This document shows positions 35,585 to 43,947 of a stretch of DNA of 64,000 nucleotides, piece after piece (position 1 is the first letter of the stretch; each line of letters opens with the position of its first letter). The notes below the pieces were generated by a model. It was not told where the DNA came from. It did no database searches and saw only the letters and a list, made by a program, of their open reading frames with translations. The position numbers were made by a program, and so were the translations under genes. Origin of the DNA: Flagellimonas aequoris (GTDB lineage: Bacteria > Bacteroidota > Bacteroidia > Flavobacteriales > Flavobacteriaceae); NCBI RefSeq assembly GCF_003584165.1, contig NZ_QXFJ01000027.1, forward strand, positions 62,001 through 126,000, given 5' to 3'.

Positions 35585-35622
35585 GGACTTAATAAGGTAG
35601 GCAAAGGGTTAATTTTAAGTCC
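35585..35622. promoter_or_regulatory. Inverted repeat around the promoter of the TPR gene
   Basis: GGACTTAA (35585-35592) and TTAAGTCC (35615-35622) are a perfect 8-base inverted repeat, 22 bases apart. The distal half overlaps TAATTTTA (35610-35617), a near-consensus -7 element for the gene starting at 35646. It could be an operator. Confidence 0.35.
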
Positions 35623-35645
35623 ATAGTTAAACCAAAAACGTTCCT

Positions 35646-37046
35646 ATGGCGTTAGATTCTAACGAATATCCTGACAAATCCATTAGCAAATTCGAGTCCA
35701 TGCTGAAGACGGATGACGTCTATTTCTTCGACGCGGAGGACTTTGAAGAGATTATTCATCACTACCTCAACAACGGTAAAATCTCCTTGGGAAAAAAGGC
35801 CATTCAAATTGGTTTGGAACAACACCCAAATTCCCTTGAACTTAAACTATTGCAGGTAGAGGTATTGGCCTTTGAGGACAAATTCGATGCTGCCGAAAAG
35901 TTATTGGACGAAATCCAAAACATCGATGCCCACAATGAAGAAATCTACATTCAAAGGGCAAACATCCAATCCAAACAGGACAACCACCAAGAAGCTGTAA
36001 ACTTGCTCTTGGAGGCTTTGCATTTGACCGAAGATACGTTCGATATCCATTCCCTTTTGGGCATGGAATATCTGTTCATGGACGATTACGAAAGGGCCAA
36101 GACCAGCTTTATGAAATGTGTGGAGTTTGATGACAGTGATTATTCTTCGTTGTACAATGTGGTTTATTGCTTTGAGTTCCTTGAGGATTTTGATGGGGCC
36201 ATCCATTACCTGAACGATTATTTGGAAAGAAACCCTTATTCCGAAGTGGCTTGGCATCAATTGGGGAAAATGTACTATGCCATGGACATGTACCCAGAGG
36301 CGCTCACTGCGTTTGATTTCGCTGTAATTTCCGATGATACCTTCATCGGGGCATACTTCGAAAAAGGCAAAGTATTGGAAAAATTGGGTCGCTATAACGA
36401 GGCCATTGAAAATTACGAATCCACCATTTCTATAGAAGACCCCACCTCCCATGCATTTCTAAGATTGGGGAAATGCCATGAGAAACTGGGCAACTATGAT
36501 TTGGCCAAATACTATTACTACCATACAGTGCACGAAGATCCTCTATTGGACAAGGGATGGTTGGCCATTACCGATTTCCATTTTAGGCAAAAGAATTATG
36601 AAAAGGCATTGTATTACATCAACAAGGCCATAAATATTGACGGAGAAAACCCATTGTATTGGAAAAAAGCCGCCAAAATATATTTTGCCATGGACAATTT
36701 GGATGAGGCCGATTTTGCCTATAAACAAGCTGTGGACCTAGGCAACTATGAATTGGAAACCTGGAAGAATTGGTCGGAAGTCCTGAAGAGGATCGGTGAT
36801 TTTGACTCATCCATACAGGTTTTGCTCCAAGGGCTGGAATTTTATCCCGACAGTGCCGTGCTCACCTATAAATTGGCAGGTATCCACCTCAAGAACAACG
36901 ACATTGCCGAAGCAAAAAAAGCCTTGTCCGACGCCATGGAAATGGATATGGACAAATTGCAGTTGTTCGATGAAGAATTTCCAGAATTCAGCGAAGTAAA
37001 ATGGGTAAAGGCATTGGTTTCCAAAATCAAGAAAACCGCCAAATAG
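35646..37046 (+). CDS. Tetratricopeptide repeat protein
   Basis: This 466-residue protein is made almost entirely of TPR helices (about 11 repeats), with recurring units such as EVAWHQLGKMYYAMDMYPEA and GRYNEAIENYESTISIEDPT. It has no signal peptide or membrane segment, so it is cytoplasmic and probably a protein-interaction scaffold. The function is unknown. It is followed by the DUF368 pair after 27 bases, which has its own promoter-like element. Confidence 0.9.
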   Translation: MALDSNEYPDKSISKFESMLKTDDVYFFDAEDFEEIIHHYLNNGKISLGKKAIQIGLEQHPNSLELKLLQVEVLAFEDKFDAAEKLLDEIQNIDAHNEEIYIQRANIQSKQDNHQEAVNLLLEALHLTEDTFDIHSLLGMEYLFMDDYERAKTSFMKCVEFDDSDYSSLYNVVYCFEFLEDFDGAIHYLNDYLERNPYSEVAWHQLGKMYYAMDMYPEALTAFDFAVISDDTFIGAYFEKGKVLEKLGRYNEAIENYESTISIEDPTSHAFLRLGKCHEKLGNYDLAKYYYYHTVHEDPLLDKGWLAITDFHFRQKNYEKALYYINKAINIDGENPLYWKKAAKIYFAMDNLDEADFAYKQAVDLGNYELETWKNWSEVLKRIGDFDSSIQVLLQGLEFYPDSAVLTYKLAGIHLKNNDIAEAKKALSDAMEMDMDKLQLFDEEFPEFSEVKWVKALVSKIKKTAK

Positions 37047-37061
37047 GGCAGCCCATTTGTT

Positions 37062-37069
37062 TATCTTTG
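37062..37069 (+). promoter_or_regulatory. -7 promoter element directly before the first DUF368 gene
   Basis: TATCTTTG matches TAnnTTTG and ends 4 bases before the ATG at 37074, which would give a leaderless or near-leaderless transcript. Confidence 0.5.
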
Positions 37070-37073
37070 CCGC

Positions 37074-37991
37074 ATGAAATCACGCCGTTTACTGGATTAT
37101 ATTTTCGTTACCCTTAAGGGTATGGCCATGGGTGCCGCTGATGTGGTCCCAGGAGTTTCCGGAGGTACCATTGCGTTCATCTCAGGAATTTATGAAGAGT
37201 TGATCACCTCCATCAACAACATTAATCTCTCATTGTTTACCATTCTCCGTAAAGAAGGCATTAAAGCTGCTTGGAACCAGATCAATGGTAACTTTTTGAT
37301 TTCTCTTTTTGTTGGCATATTCATCAGTGTGCTCTCCTTGGCAAAATTTTTGAGTTGGCTTTTGGAAAACGAGCCTGTCCTGCTTTGGTCCTTTTTCTTT
37401 GGTTTGGTAGTGGCCAGTATTTTCTTCGTGGGAAAGGAAATCACCAAGTGGAACCCAGGAACCGTAATCGTTTTGATCCTCGGGGCCCTGTTGGCCTTTT
37501 TTATCACGGAACTGCCCGTAAGTGAGAATTCCGGTAGCCTCCCCTATCTGTTCATGTCAGGTGCCCTGGCCATTTGCGCCATGATCCTACCTGGCATCTC
37601 AGGAGCCTTCATTTTGGTACTTTTGGGCTCTTACAAAACCATTCTGGATGCTGTCCACGAAAGAGACATCAAGATTGTAGCAACGGTTGGCCTCGGAGCG
37701 GTTGTTGGACTGTTGAGCTTTGCCAGATTGCTGAAATGGATGTTCAACCATTATAAAAATATCACCTTGGCTTTGCTGACCGGCTTCATTTTGGGTTCCC
37801 TCAACAAAATATGGCCTTGGAAAAAAGTTTTGGAAACCAAAGTTTTTGGTGAAAAAGTTGTGGTGGTGGACGACATGAACGTATGGCCCGGTGCTTTTGA
37901 GGGGGACAACAAATTAATGCTCGCCATTATCCTAGCCATCATAGGTTTTTCACTTATTTTTATCCTGGAAAAGGCAGCTTCCAAAAAATAG
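37074..37991 (+). CDS. DUF368 membrane protein (first of pair)
   Basis: This 305-residue protein has about eight membrane helices. The two family repeats are visible as GAADVVPGVSGGTIAFISGIYEE near the start and MILPGISGAFILVLLG in the middle. DUF368 proteins resemble the DedA/undecaprenyl-phosphate translocase superfamily, and some relatives recycle polyprenyl-phosphate lipid carriers. The role here is inferred only. A paralogue follows after 17 bases. Confidence 0.9.
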   Translation: MKSRRLLDYIFVTLKGMAMGAADVVPGVSGGTIAFISGIYEELITSINNINLSLFTILRKEGIKAAWNQINGNFLISLFVGIFISVLSLAKFLSWLLENEPVLLWSFFFGLVVASIFFVGKEITKWNPGTVIVLILGALLAFFITELPVSENSGSLPYLFMSGALAICAMILPGISGAFILVLLGSYKTILDAVHERDIKIVATVGLGAVVGLLSFARLLKWMFNHYKNITLALLTGFILGSLNKIWPWKKVLETKVFGEKVVVVDDMNVWPGAFEGDNKLMLAIILAIIGFSLIFILEKAASKK

Positions 37992-38008
37992 GATAAACAT
38001 AAGTGCCC

Positions 38009-39046
38009 ATGCATCAACCTAGAACATTTCTGGACAATTTCTTTTTGGTCATCAAAGGGCTTTGTATGGGCGCGGCGAATAAAGTTCCCGGGGTTTCAGG
38101 TGGTATTGTGGCCTTTGTGGGCGGTTTTTACGAAGAGTTTATCTATTCCTTGCAAAAACTCAACTCCAAAGCCCTCAAATTGTTGTTCAACGGGCGTTTC
38201 AAGAGTTTTTATCAATACACCAACGCCCAGTTTTTGGCCCTCTTGATCTTTGGAATGCTGGTAAGCTATTTTAGCGTCTCCAGGATTTTGGATTATTTTT
38301 TGGACCGGAACGAGACTTTGGTTTGGGCCACTTTCTTCGGTATGGTAGTGGGGTCCATTTACCATATCGGAAAAGATTTTGAGCCTTGGAACCAACGGAC
38401 CATCCCTGCCGGTATTCTTGGACTGATCATCGGGATATCCATCAGTTTTTTGAACCCTGCAAAGGAAAACGATAATTTGTTGTTCATCTTTTTCTGTGGG
38501 ATCATCAGTGTCTCGGGAATGACACTCCCCGGGCTTTCCGGGTCGTTCATTTTGATTCTCCTTGGAAACTATGTGTTGCTTCTAGTAGATTCGGTCAACG
38601 CCCTTTATGATACCTTCTCCGATATTTTTTCAGGGGATTTTGGTTTTTTCAAGGACACCGAACGCATGCAGACCCTAAAGATTTTGGCCATTTTTACCCT
38701 GGGTTCCGCAACAGGTTTGGTCACCTTTTCGCATTTGCTCAGTTATGTACTCAAGCATTTCAAGGCCACAACCACGTCCGTGATCCTTGGTTTTATAACC
38801 GGGTCGTTGGGGGTGCTATGGCCCTGGAAACGAACCATTTTTAAAACGGACGGCACTGGTATCCCTTTGTTGGATTCCAATGGCGACAAAATTATACTCA
38901 ACTACCAAAGGTACCTTCCCCATATAGGGGATGGCGAAACTTGGTGGGCCATACTTTTCATTTTCCTTGGAATTTTGGTATTATTGGTATTGGATTGGTA
39001 TGGAAACAACAGAAAAGAAAACAAACAGGTTCGGGCTACTCGGTAG
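38009..39046 (+). CDS. DUF368 membrane protein (second of pair)
   Basis: This 345-residue paralogue has GAANKVPGVSGGIVAFVGGFYEE near the start and GMTLPGLSGSFILILLGNYV in the second half. It is longer than its neighbour by a loop near residue 205 and one near residue 290. The ATG at 38009 is chosen over a GTG two codons upstream. Its last 47 bases overlap the aroE start in another frame, so the three genes form one unit. Confidence 0.9.
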   Translation: MHQPRTFLDNFFLVIKGLCMGAANKVPGVSGGIVAFVGGFYEEFIYSLQKLNSKALKLLFNGRFKSFYQYTNAQFLALLIFGMLVSYFSVSRILDYFLDRNETLVWATFFGMVVGSIYHIGKDFEPWNQRTIPAGILGLIIGISISFLNPAKENDNLLFIFFCGIISVSGMTLPGLSGSFILILLGNYVLLLVDSVNALYDTFSDIFSGDFGFFKDTERMQTLKILAIFTLGSATGLVTFSHLLSYVLKHFKATTTSVILGFITGSLGVLWPWKRTIFKTDGTGIPLLDSNGDKIILNYQRYLPHIGDGETWWAILFIFLGILVLLVLDWYGNNRKENKQVRATR

Positions 39047-39752
39047 GAACATTTCCTATTCCTTTTCGCAAGGCTATTTCACCCAGAAATTCAAGGATTT
39101 GGGACTGAACGGATACAGTTACGAAAATTTCGATATCCAAAGGATAGAAGAATTGGAATCAGTGCTTTCCCAAAGTCACATCAAAGGCTTGAACGTGACC
39201 ATTCCCTACAAAGAAGAAGTGATTCCCTTTTTGGATGAATTGGATGCCAAGGCAGGAAAAATAGGGGCCGTGAACACCATCAAGATTACTGAAAAAGGAC
39301 TAAAAGGTTTTAACACCGATGCCTACGGTTTTCAGAAATCATTGGAGCCTTTTTTAAAATCCCACCACACCAAGGCATTGATCTTGGGTACTGGTGGTGC
39401 CTCCAAAGCCGTCCGGTTTGTACTGGATGAATTGGGCATAGCCAACACCTATGTTTCCCGACACAAAAAAGCAAGCCAGTTTTCCTATGATGAACTGGAC
39501 AGGGAAGTCATTGAGGGCCACACCTTGATCATCAACTGCACCCCCTTGGGCACCTATCCCAACATTGCCGAAAAACCCAATATTCCCTATCAATTTCTCA
39601 ACAAGGACCATTTGCTCTACGACTTGATCTACAACCCTGAAAAAACCACTTTTTTGGCCTTGGGCGAGGCAAGTGGGGCCAGCATTTGTAATGGGCTTCA
39701 AATGTTGAAGCTACAAGCCGAAAAAGCTTGGGAAATCTGGAACACTCCCTAA
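39000..39752 (+). CDS. aroE: Shikimate dehydrogenase
   Basis: AroE reduces 3-dehydroshikimate to shikimate with NADPH in aromatic amino-acid synthesis. At 250 residues it is a little shorter than E. coli AroE. The substrate-binding segment is LLGRNISYSFSQGYF, the catalytic Lys lies in NVTIPYKEEV, the nucleotide loop is LGTGGASKA and the C-terminus reads NGLQMLKLQAEKAW. The ATG at 39000 gives this standard N-terminus and lies inside the end of the DUF368 gene. Confidence 0.93.
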   Translation: METTEKKTNRFGLLGRNISYSFSQGYFTQKFKDLGLNGYSYENFDIQRIEELESVLSQSHIKGLNVTIPYKEEVIPFLDELDAKAGKIGAVNTIKITEKGLKGFNTDAYGFQKSLEPFLKSHHTKALILGTGGASKAVRFVLDELGIANTYVSRHKKASQFSYDELDREVIEGHTLIINCTPLGTYPNIAEKPNIPYQFLNKDHLLYDLIYNPEKTTFLALGEASGASICNGLQMLKLQAEKAWEIWNTP

Positions 39753-39771
39753 AAAAGTACGATCGATAAAA

Positions 39772-39786
39772 GGATTGGGCCAATCC
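39772..39786. promoter_or_regulatory. 15-bp palindrome upstream of the DUF349 gene
   Basis: GGATTGG-G-CCAATCC is a perfect inverted repeat with a one-base centre, 20 bases after aroE and about 35 bases before the -7 element at 39821. No T tract follows, so an operator is more likely than a terminator. Confidence 0.4.
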
Positions 39787-39820
39787 GTACATCAAAAATC
39801 ATAGGCAAAAGAAGAATCGG

Positions 39821-39828
39821 TACTTTTG
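39821..39828 (+). promoter_or_regulatory. -7 promoter element of the DUF349 gene
   Basis: TACTTTTG matches TAnnTTTG exactly. The ATG is 70 bases downstream, leaving a leader of about 60 bases in which I recognised no riboswitch. Confidence 0.5.
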
Positions 39829-39897
39829 CAATTAGACAATTTAATTTTGTTAAATTGGCTATAGATTACCATCAATCAACAGGAAAAGAGACTACTA

Positions 39898-41961
39898 ATG
39901 CAGGAAAATGAACGCAAACTTCAGCAAGCTGAAGGTGGGAATGAGCAGACATCGGACAACATAAAAGCACATTTGGAGGAAAGCCCCAATTCCGAACCAA
40001 ATGAGTCCCAAGATGCCATGCCTGAAAATACCGAAGAGCCCAAGTCGGAGACCACTCCTTCCGAGGCCAAGGATACCGAAAAAGAATCCAAACCCTCCGA
40101 ACAGTCCGATGACTCCAATGAGGCCATTGATGAAATTGACGAATCCAACGCAGAGGATGCGGAGGATTCCGAAAATGAAAAACGGCACTACATCCCCATG
40201 CTGGACTATCATTCCATGCCACTAGAAAATTTGGTGGGGGAACTACAACGTTTGGTCAAAAATGAAAAGGTCCAGGCCATTGGCAGACATGTCAGTGCCA
40301 TTAAATATGAGTTCGATCAAAAGTTTCAGGAATTCATCGAACAAAAGAAAGAGGAATTTGTCTCCAAAGGAGGCAATGAAATTGATTTCAGGTACAACTC
40401 GGTTGCCAAGCGACAATTTAACGAGGTGTACTCCGATTATCGTGAAAAACGTGATCAGTACTACAAACAACTGGAACAAAACCTCAAGAACAATCTTCAC
40501 AATAGATTGCAAATCATTGAGGAGCTGAAAGGGCTCATCGACGTTGAAGAGGATATCAACACCACTTACAACAATTTTAAGGAGCTCCAGGAACGATGGA
40601 AAAATGCAGGTCCCATTCCACGGACCAACTATAACGATGTTTGGCGCACCTACCATCACCACATGGAAATCTTCTACGATTTTCTGCACTTGAACAGGGA
40701 GTTACGCGACCTCGATTTTAAGCACAATCTGGAAGAAAAACAAAAACTGGTGGAGCGGGCCGAAGCCTTGGCCGATGAACCCGATCTGGGAAAGGCATTC
40801 AGGGAACTCCAGACCTTGCACAAGATCTGGAAGGAAGACATAGGACCCGTGGACAAGGAACACCGCGAGGAAATCTGGGAACGTTTCAGCAATGCTACCA
40901 AGGCCATGCACCAGCGTAGGCAAGAACATTTCCAGGAATTGGAAAAAGTATTTGAAAAGAACCTGGAGAAGAAGCAGGAAATCATTGCTTCCATTGCCCA
41001 TATAGCCGATCATGTTGCAGATAACCACAGAGGCATCCAAAAGCAGATCAAGGAAGTGGAGGCACTCAGGGATTCCTTTTTTAAGGCAGGCAAGGTGCCC
41101 CAAAAAGTGAACGAGGAAACCTGGAGTCATTTTAAAGATGCCGTTCGCAAGTTCAACAGAAGCAAGAATTCCTTCTATAAAAACCAGAAGAAGGACCAAC
41201 AGCAGAATCTTGAAAAGAAAAAGGAACTGCTAGATCTGGCACTTTCCCTTAAAGACAGTGATGACTGGGCCACGGTTACCCCGGAAATGAAGCGCATCCA
41301 AAATGAATGGAAGAAAATAGGGCATGTGCCCCGAAAATATTCGGACAAGATATGGAACGAGTTCAAGGAGGCCTGCAACCATTATTTTGACCGATTGCAT
41401 TCCGATAAGAATGACGCCCATAAGGAGGAATACGAAAACTTCGATAAGAAAAATGCCTGCTTGGAGCGCTTGAAGGAGTTTCAGTTAAGCGGCGATAAGA
41501 AAAAGGACCTTGAAGCCATCAAGGAATTTTTGGCCGAATGGAAACAATACGGCCGGATTCCCTACAACAAAAAGCACATCAACGGCAAGTTCAATAAAAT
41601 TGTGGATGCCCTGCTCAAAAAGCTGGGGGTCGGCAGACACGAATCCGAACTGCTCAAATACGGCAACAAGGTACAGGAGTTGGCCAAAACCGAGGACAAC
41701 TATGCCATTGGCAACGAAAGGGTCTTCATCAGACGTAAAATTGATGAGAGCAAATCGGAAATACGCCAATTGGAGAACAACCTCCAGTTTTTCTCAGGAG
41801 ACTCCGAAGACAATCCCTTGGTAAAGGAGGTGATCAAGAACATCGACAAACAGAAAGAGGCCCTACAGACCTGGAAAGAAAAGCTTAAAAAGCTGAACAT
41901 CCTTGAACATAAATTGAACAAAGAGGCCGAGGAAGAGGACGACAGCAGCGAAGAGGAATAA
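39898..41961 (+). CDS. DUF349 repeat protein
   Basis: This 687-residue protein has a highly acidic, Pro/Ser/Glu-rich N-terminus (residues 1-95), then a long helical, coiled-coil region made of about five DUF349 repeats. Repeated elements include LQERWKNAGPIPRTNYNDVW, LHKIWKEDIGPVDKEHREEI and IQNEWKKIGHVPRKYSDKIW. The C-terminus is acidic. No signal peptide or membrane segment is present. The function is unknown; structural or nucleic-acid-associated roles are possible. It has its own promoter and stands alone. Confidence 0.88.
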   Translation: MQENERKLQQAEGGNEQTSDNIKAHLEESPNSEPNESQDAMPENTEEPKSETTPSEAKDTEKESKPSEQSDDSNEAIDEIDESNAEDAEDSENEKRHYIPMLDYHSMPLENLVGELQRLVKNEKVQAIGRHVSAIKYEFDQKFQEFIEQKKEEFVSKGGNEIDFRYNSVAKRQFNEVYSDYREKRDQYYKQLEQNLKNNLHNRLQIIEELKGLIDVEEDINTTYNNFKELQERWKNAGPIPRTNYNDVWRTYHHHMEIFYDFLHLNRELRDLDFKHNLEEKQKLVERAEALADEPDLGKAFRELQTLHKIWKEDIGPVDKEHREEIWERFSNATKAMHQRRQEHFQELEKVFEKNLEKKQEIIASIAHIADHVADNHRGIQKQIKEVEALRDSFFKAGKVPQKVNEETWSHFKDAVRKFNRSKNSFYKNQKKDQQQNLEKKKELLDLALSLKDSDDWATVTPEMKRIQNEWKKIGHVPRKYSDKIWNEFKEACNHYFDRLHSDKNDAHKEEYENFDKKNACLERLKEFQLSGDKKKDLEAIKEFLAEWKQYGRIPYNKKHINGKFNKIVDALLKKLGVGRHESELLKYGNKVQELAKTEDNYAIGNERVFIRRKIDESKSEIRQLENNLQFFSGDSEDNPLVKEVIKNIDKQKEALQTWKEKLKKLNILEHKLNKEAEEEDDSSEEE

Positions 41962-42035
41962 ACCACTTTTCGCCTCCAACAAATCCCGTCGCATAAAACC
42001 AATTAAAGTTCCGCTGTTTACCAGTGAAAGTATCC

Positions 42036-42458
42036 TTATTTGTACAATTTTAAAAGGTACTTGATCAAATCCGTAGTGGTCACGATTCCTACAAGTTTTC
42101 CATCATCCACAACAGGCAATGCGTGGAATTCATTTGTGGCCAATAGTTGGGCCACTTCTTTGATGGTTGTCTTGGAAGTGACACTTACCACATCATTGGC
42201 CATCACTTGGGGAATGGAGAACATGTTGTACACAATGGTATCTACATATTCTTCATGTTCATCAATGGCATCGGCAAAACTGATCCGAAGAAGATCCGTA
42301 TAGCTCAGCATACCCTTAATGACATCACCCTTCACCACCGGAATATGCCTGATGTGATGCTTTTTGAAAAGTCGCTCTGCGGTGACCAAATCATCTGTGG
42401 TCTTCAATGTGACCAACTTTTTGGTCATGATCTCGGAAACAGGAACCCCATTTTTCAT
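42036..42458 (-). CDS. CBS-pair domain protein
   Basis: This 140-residue protein is a single CBS pair: MTKKLVTLKTTDDLVTAERLF with IPVVKGDVIKGMLSYTDLLR, then VVSVTSKTTIKEVAQLLATN with LPVVDDGKLVGIVTTTDLIK. CBS pairs bind adenosine nucleotides or related ligands. With no attached enzyme domain this is a stand-alone sensor or regulator, partner unknown. It is monocistronic and convergent with the DUF349 gene. ATGATAATTGTCAT (42516-42529), a nearly symmetrical sequence, lies about 58 bases upstream. Confidence 0.9.
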   Translation of the reverse strand: MKNGVPVSEIMTKKLVTLKTTDDLVTAERLFKKHHIRHIPVVKGDVIKGMLSYTDLLRISFADAIDEHEEYVDTIVYNMFSIPQVMANDVVSVTSKTTIKEVAQLLATNEFHALPVVDDGKLVGIVTTTDLIKYLLKLYK

Positions 42459-42593
42459 CTTCGCTGCAGTTTAAAAATCCTTCTATGAAGTTACTTCAAT
42501 CACCAAGGGGAAAGTATGATAATTGTCATCTTGGAGTCCTGTTCCACAATTAAGAAAGGAGTGTTTTCCGGTCAAAACCATACTTACACTTGC

Positions 42594-42601
42594 TATTTTT
42601 G
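42594..42601 (+). promoter_or_regulatory. -7 promoter element upstream of the secreted repeat protein gene
   Basis: TATTTTTG matches TAnnTTTG. The 11-mer ATTTTTGACCA covering it (42595-42605) recurs at 42644-42654, nearer the ATG at 42682. Either copy could hold the active element. Confidence 0.45.
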
Positions 42602-42681
42602 ACCATACACCCCAATTTTTTGCTTAACTCTGTTTGATAAACCATTTTTGACCACCAATCAACCACCAAAGTACCCCGATT

Positions 42682-43935
42682 ATGAAAAATTTCATTGCCT
42701 TTTTGGCCATTGCTTGTTGTTCATTAATGACCAAGGCCCAAGATTATTACGAAACCAGTTGGATCAGCGGTGAAGTCAAATACACCGCCCTGATCATCTT
42801 CTACGAACAGGACCAAGCCATAGTACGTGTAAAATATTACGCAAACGGTGCTGATAAATTGGCCAGTTTTTTATGTACTTATGAAAACTTCACCAAATCG
42901 GATGGTTCCCAAGACAAGTTTTTGAACGGTGTGGACGCCGTAATCGTTCGGGGACCTGAAGGGTCCACCTACAGTGCGGACAATTTTTATTTGAAAGATT
43001 TGGGCAATGGCAATTTTCAGGCCTACACGGTGGACGATAATGGGTTGGCCGGTTCAGATATCACACAGTACATGAAACCCATGCTGTATTGGGTAAAAAT
43101 GAATCCTGATGCCCTCACCAAGGGCTATTTGGATGATTACTACAATGAGGACGAACTATTGTTCAAACTGCTTACATACCTCAACAAAGGCGAAGTGGAG
43201 TACACTACCGGCAATACGGCCATTACATCCATTGCCCTGGGCATGGACCAGGAATATGACACTCCCCTTTGGTCGGTGGTCATGAGCAATCTGGGCAGCA
43301 AGGCCTATTCCGAGCAAAAAATCAAGGAAGCTGCGTTGTATCCCAGCGACTGGATCAAAGAGCAATGGGATTTGGGTTATTACATTACCGCAGTGGAGTA
43401 CAATGCCGACAAAAACACTTATGTGGTGGTCATGAGCAAGGCATATGGCATGGGGCCTCAATCCTGGAAAAAATCGGATGTCTTTCCCAAGGATTGGATC
43501 ACCACCAAATGGAACGACTATTACTACATCACAGAGATTGCCTGTGGAGGTGGCGAATGGTACGTGTTCATGGACAAGAACATTGGTTATACGGCTCAAC
43601 GATGGAAAACAAGTTACGAACTGCCCAAAGAGTGGATTACCGAAAACTGGAACGATGGCTACTCCATAACCTCTGCCAACTACGGAAACGGGTTATGGGC
43701 CCTGAGCATGAGTGCTGGGTCCAATTTGGGCCTTCAAACCTGGAAGACCCAATACGAATATCCCATAGATTGGATCAGGGAGCAGTCGGACAACGGGTAT
43801 AAAATTACCACAGTAGCCTACGGAAACGACATGTGGTTTGTGGTCATGTCCGATGGTTCCACACATGCCTCCAACAGGTCTACCTCCAACTACACGGAGC
43901 TTCCCCTGGATTGGATCATTAACAACGCCAACTAA
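42682..43935 (+). CDS. Secreted protein with five WI/GY tandem repeats (DUF7477-like)
   Basis: This 417-residue protein has a signal peptide (MKNFIAFLAIACCSLMTKAQ) and a non-repetitive region to about residue 215. Tandem units of 46-48 residues then start at residues 221, 269, 315, 361 and 408 (the last is partial). The unit reads roughly P-x-[DE]-W-I-x-x-x-W-[ND]-x-G-Y-x-I-T, then a W-x-V-x-M-S strand. This resembles the repeat at the C-terminus of plant MUT9-like casein kinases (DUF7477), from memory of that family. No catalytic residues are recognised. The gene is monocistronic. Confidence 0.82.
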   Translation: MKNFIAFLAIACCSLMTKAQDYYETSWISGEVKYTALIIFYEQDQAIVRVKYYANGADKLASFLCTYENFTKSDGSQDKFLNGVDAVIVRGPEGSTYSADNFYLKDLGNGNFQAYTVDDNGLAGSDITQYMKPMLYWVKMNPDALTKGYLDDYYNEDELLFKLLTYLNKGEVEYTTGNTAITSIALGMDQEYDTPLWSVVMSNLGSKAYSEQKIKEAALYPSDWIKEQWDLGYYITAVEYNADKNTYVVVMSKAYGMGPQSWKKSDVFPKDWITTKWNDYYYITEIACGGGEWYVFMDKNIGYTAQRWKTSYELPKEWITENWNDGYSITSANYGNGLWALSMSAGSNLGLQTWKTQYEYPIDWIREQSDNGYKITTVAYGNDMWFVVMSDGSTHASNRSTSNYTELPLDWIINNAN

Positions 43936-43947
43936 GGGGAATAACTT

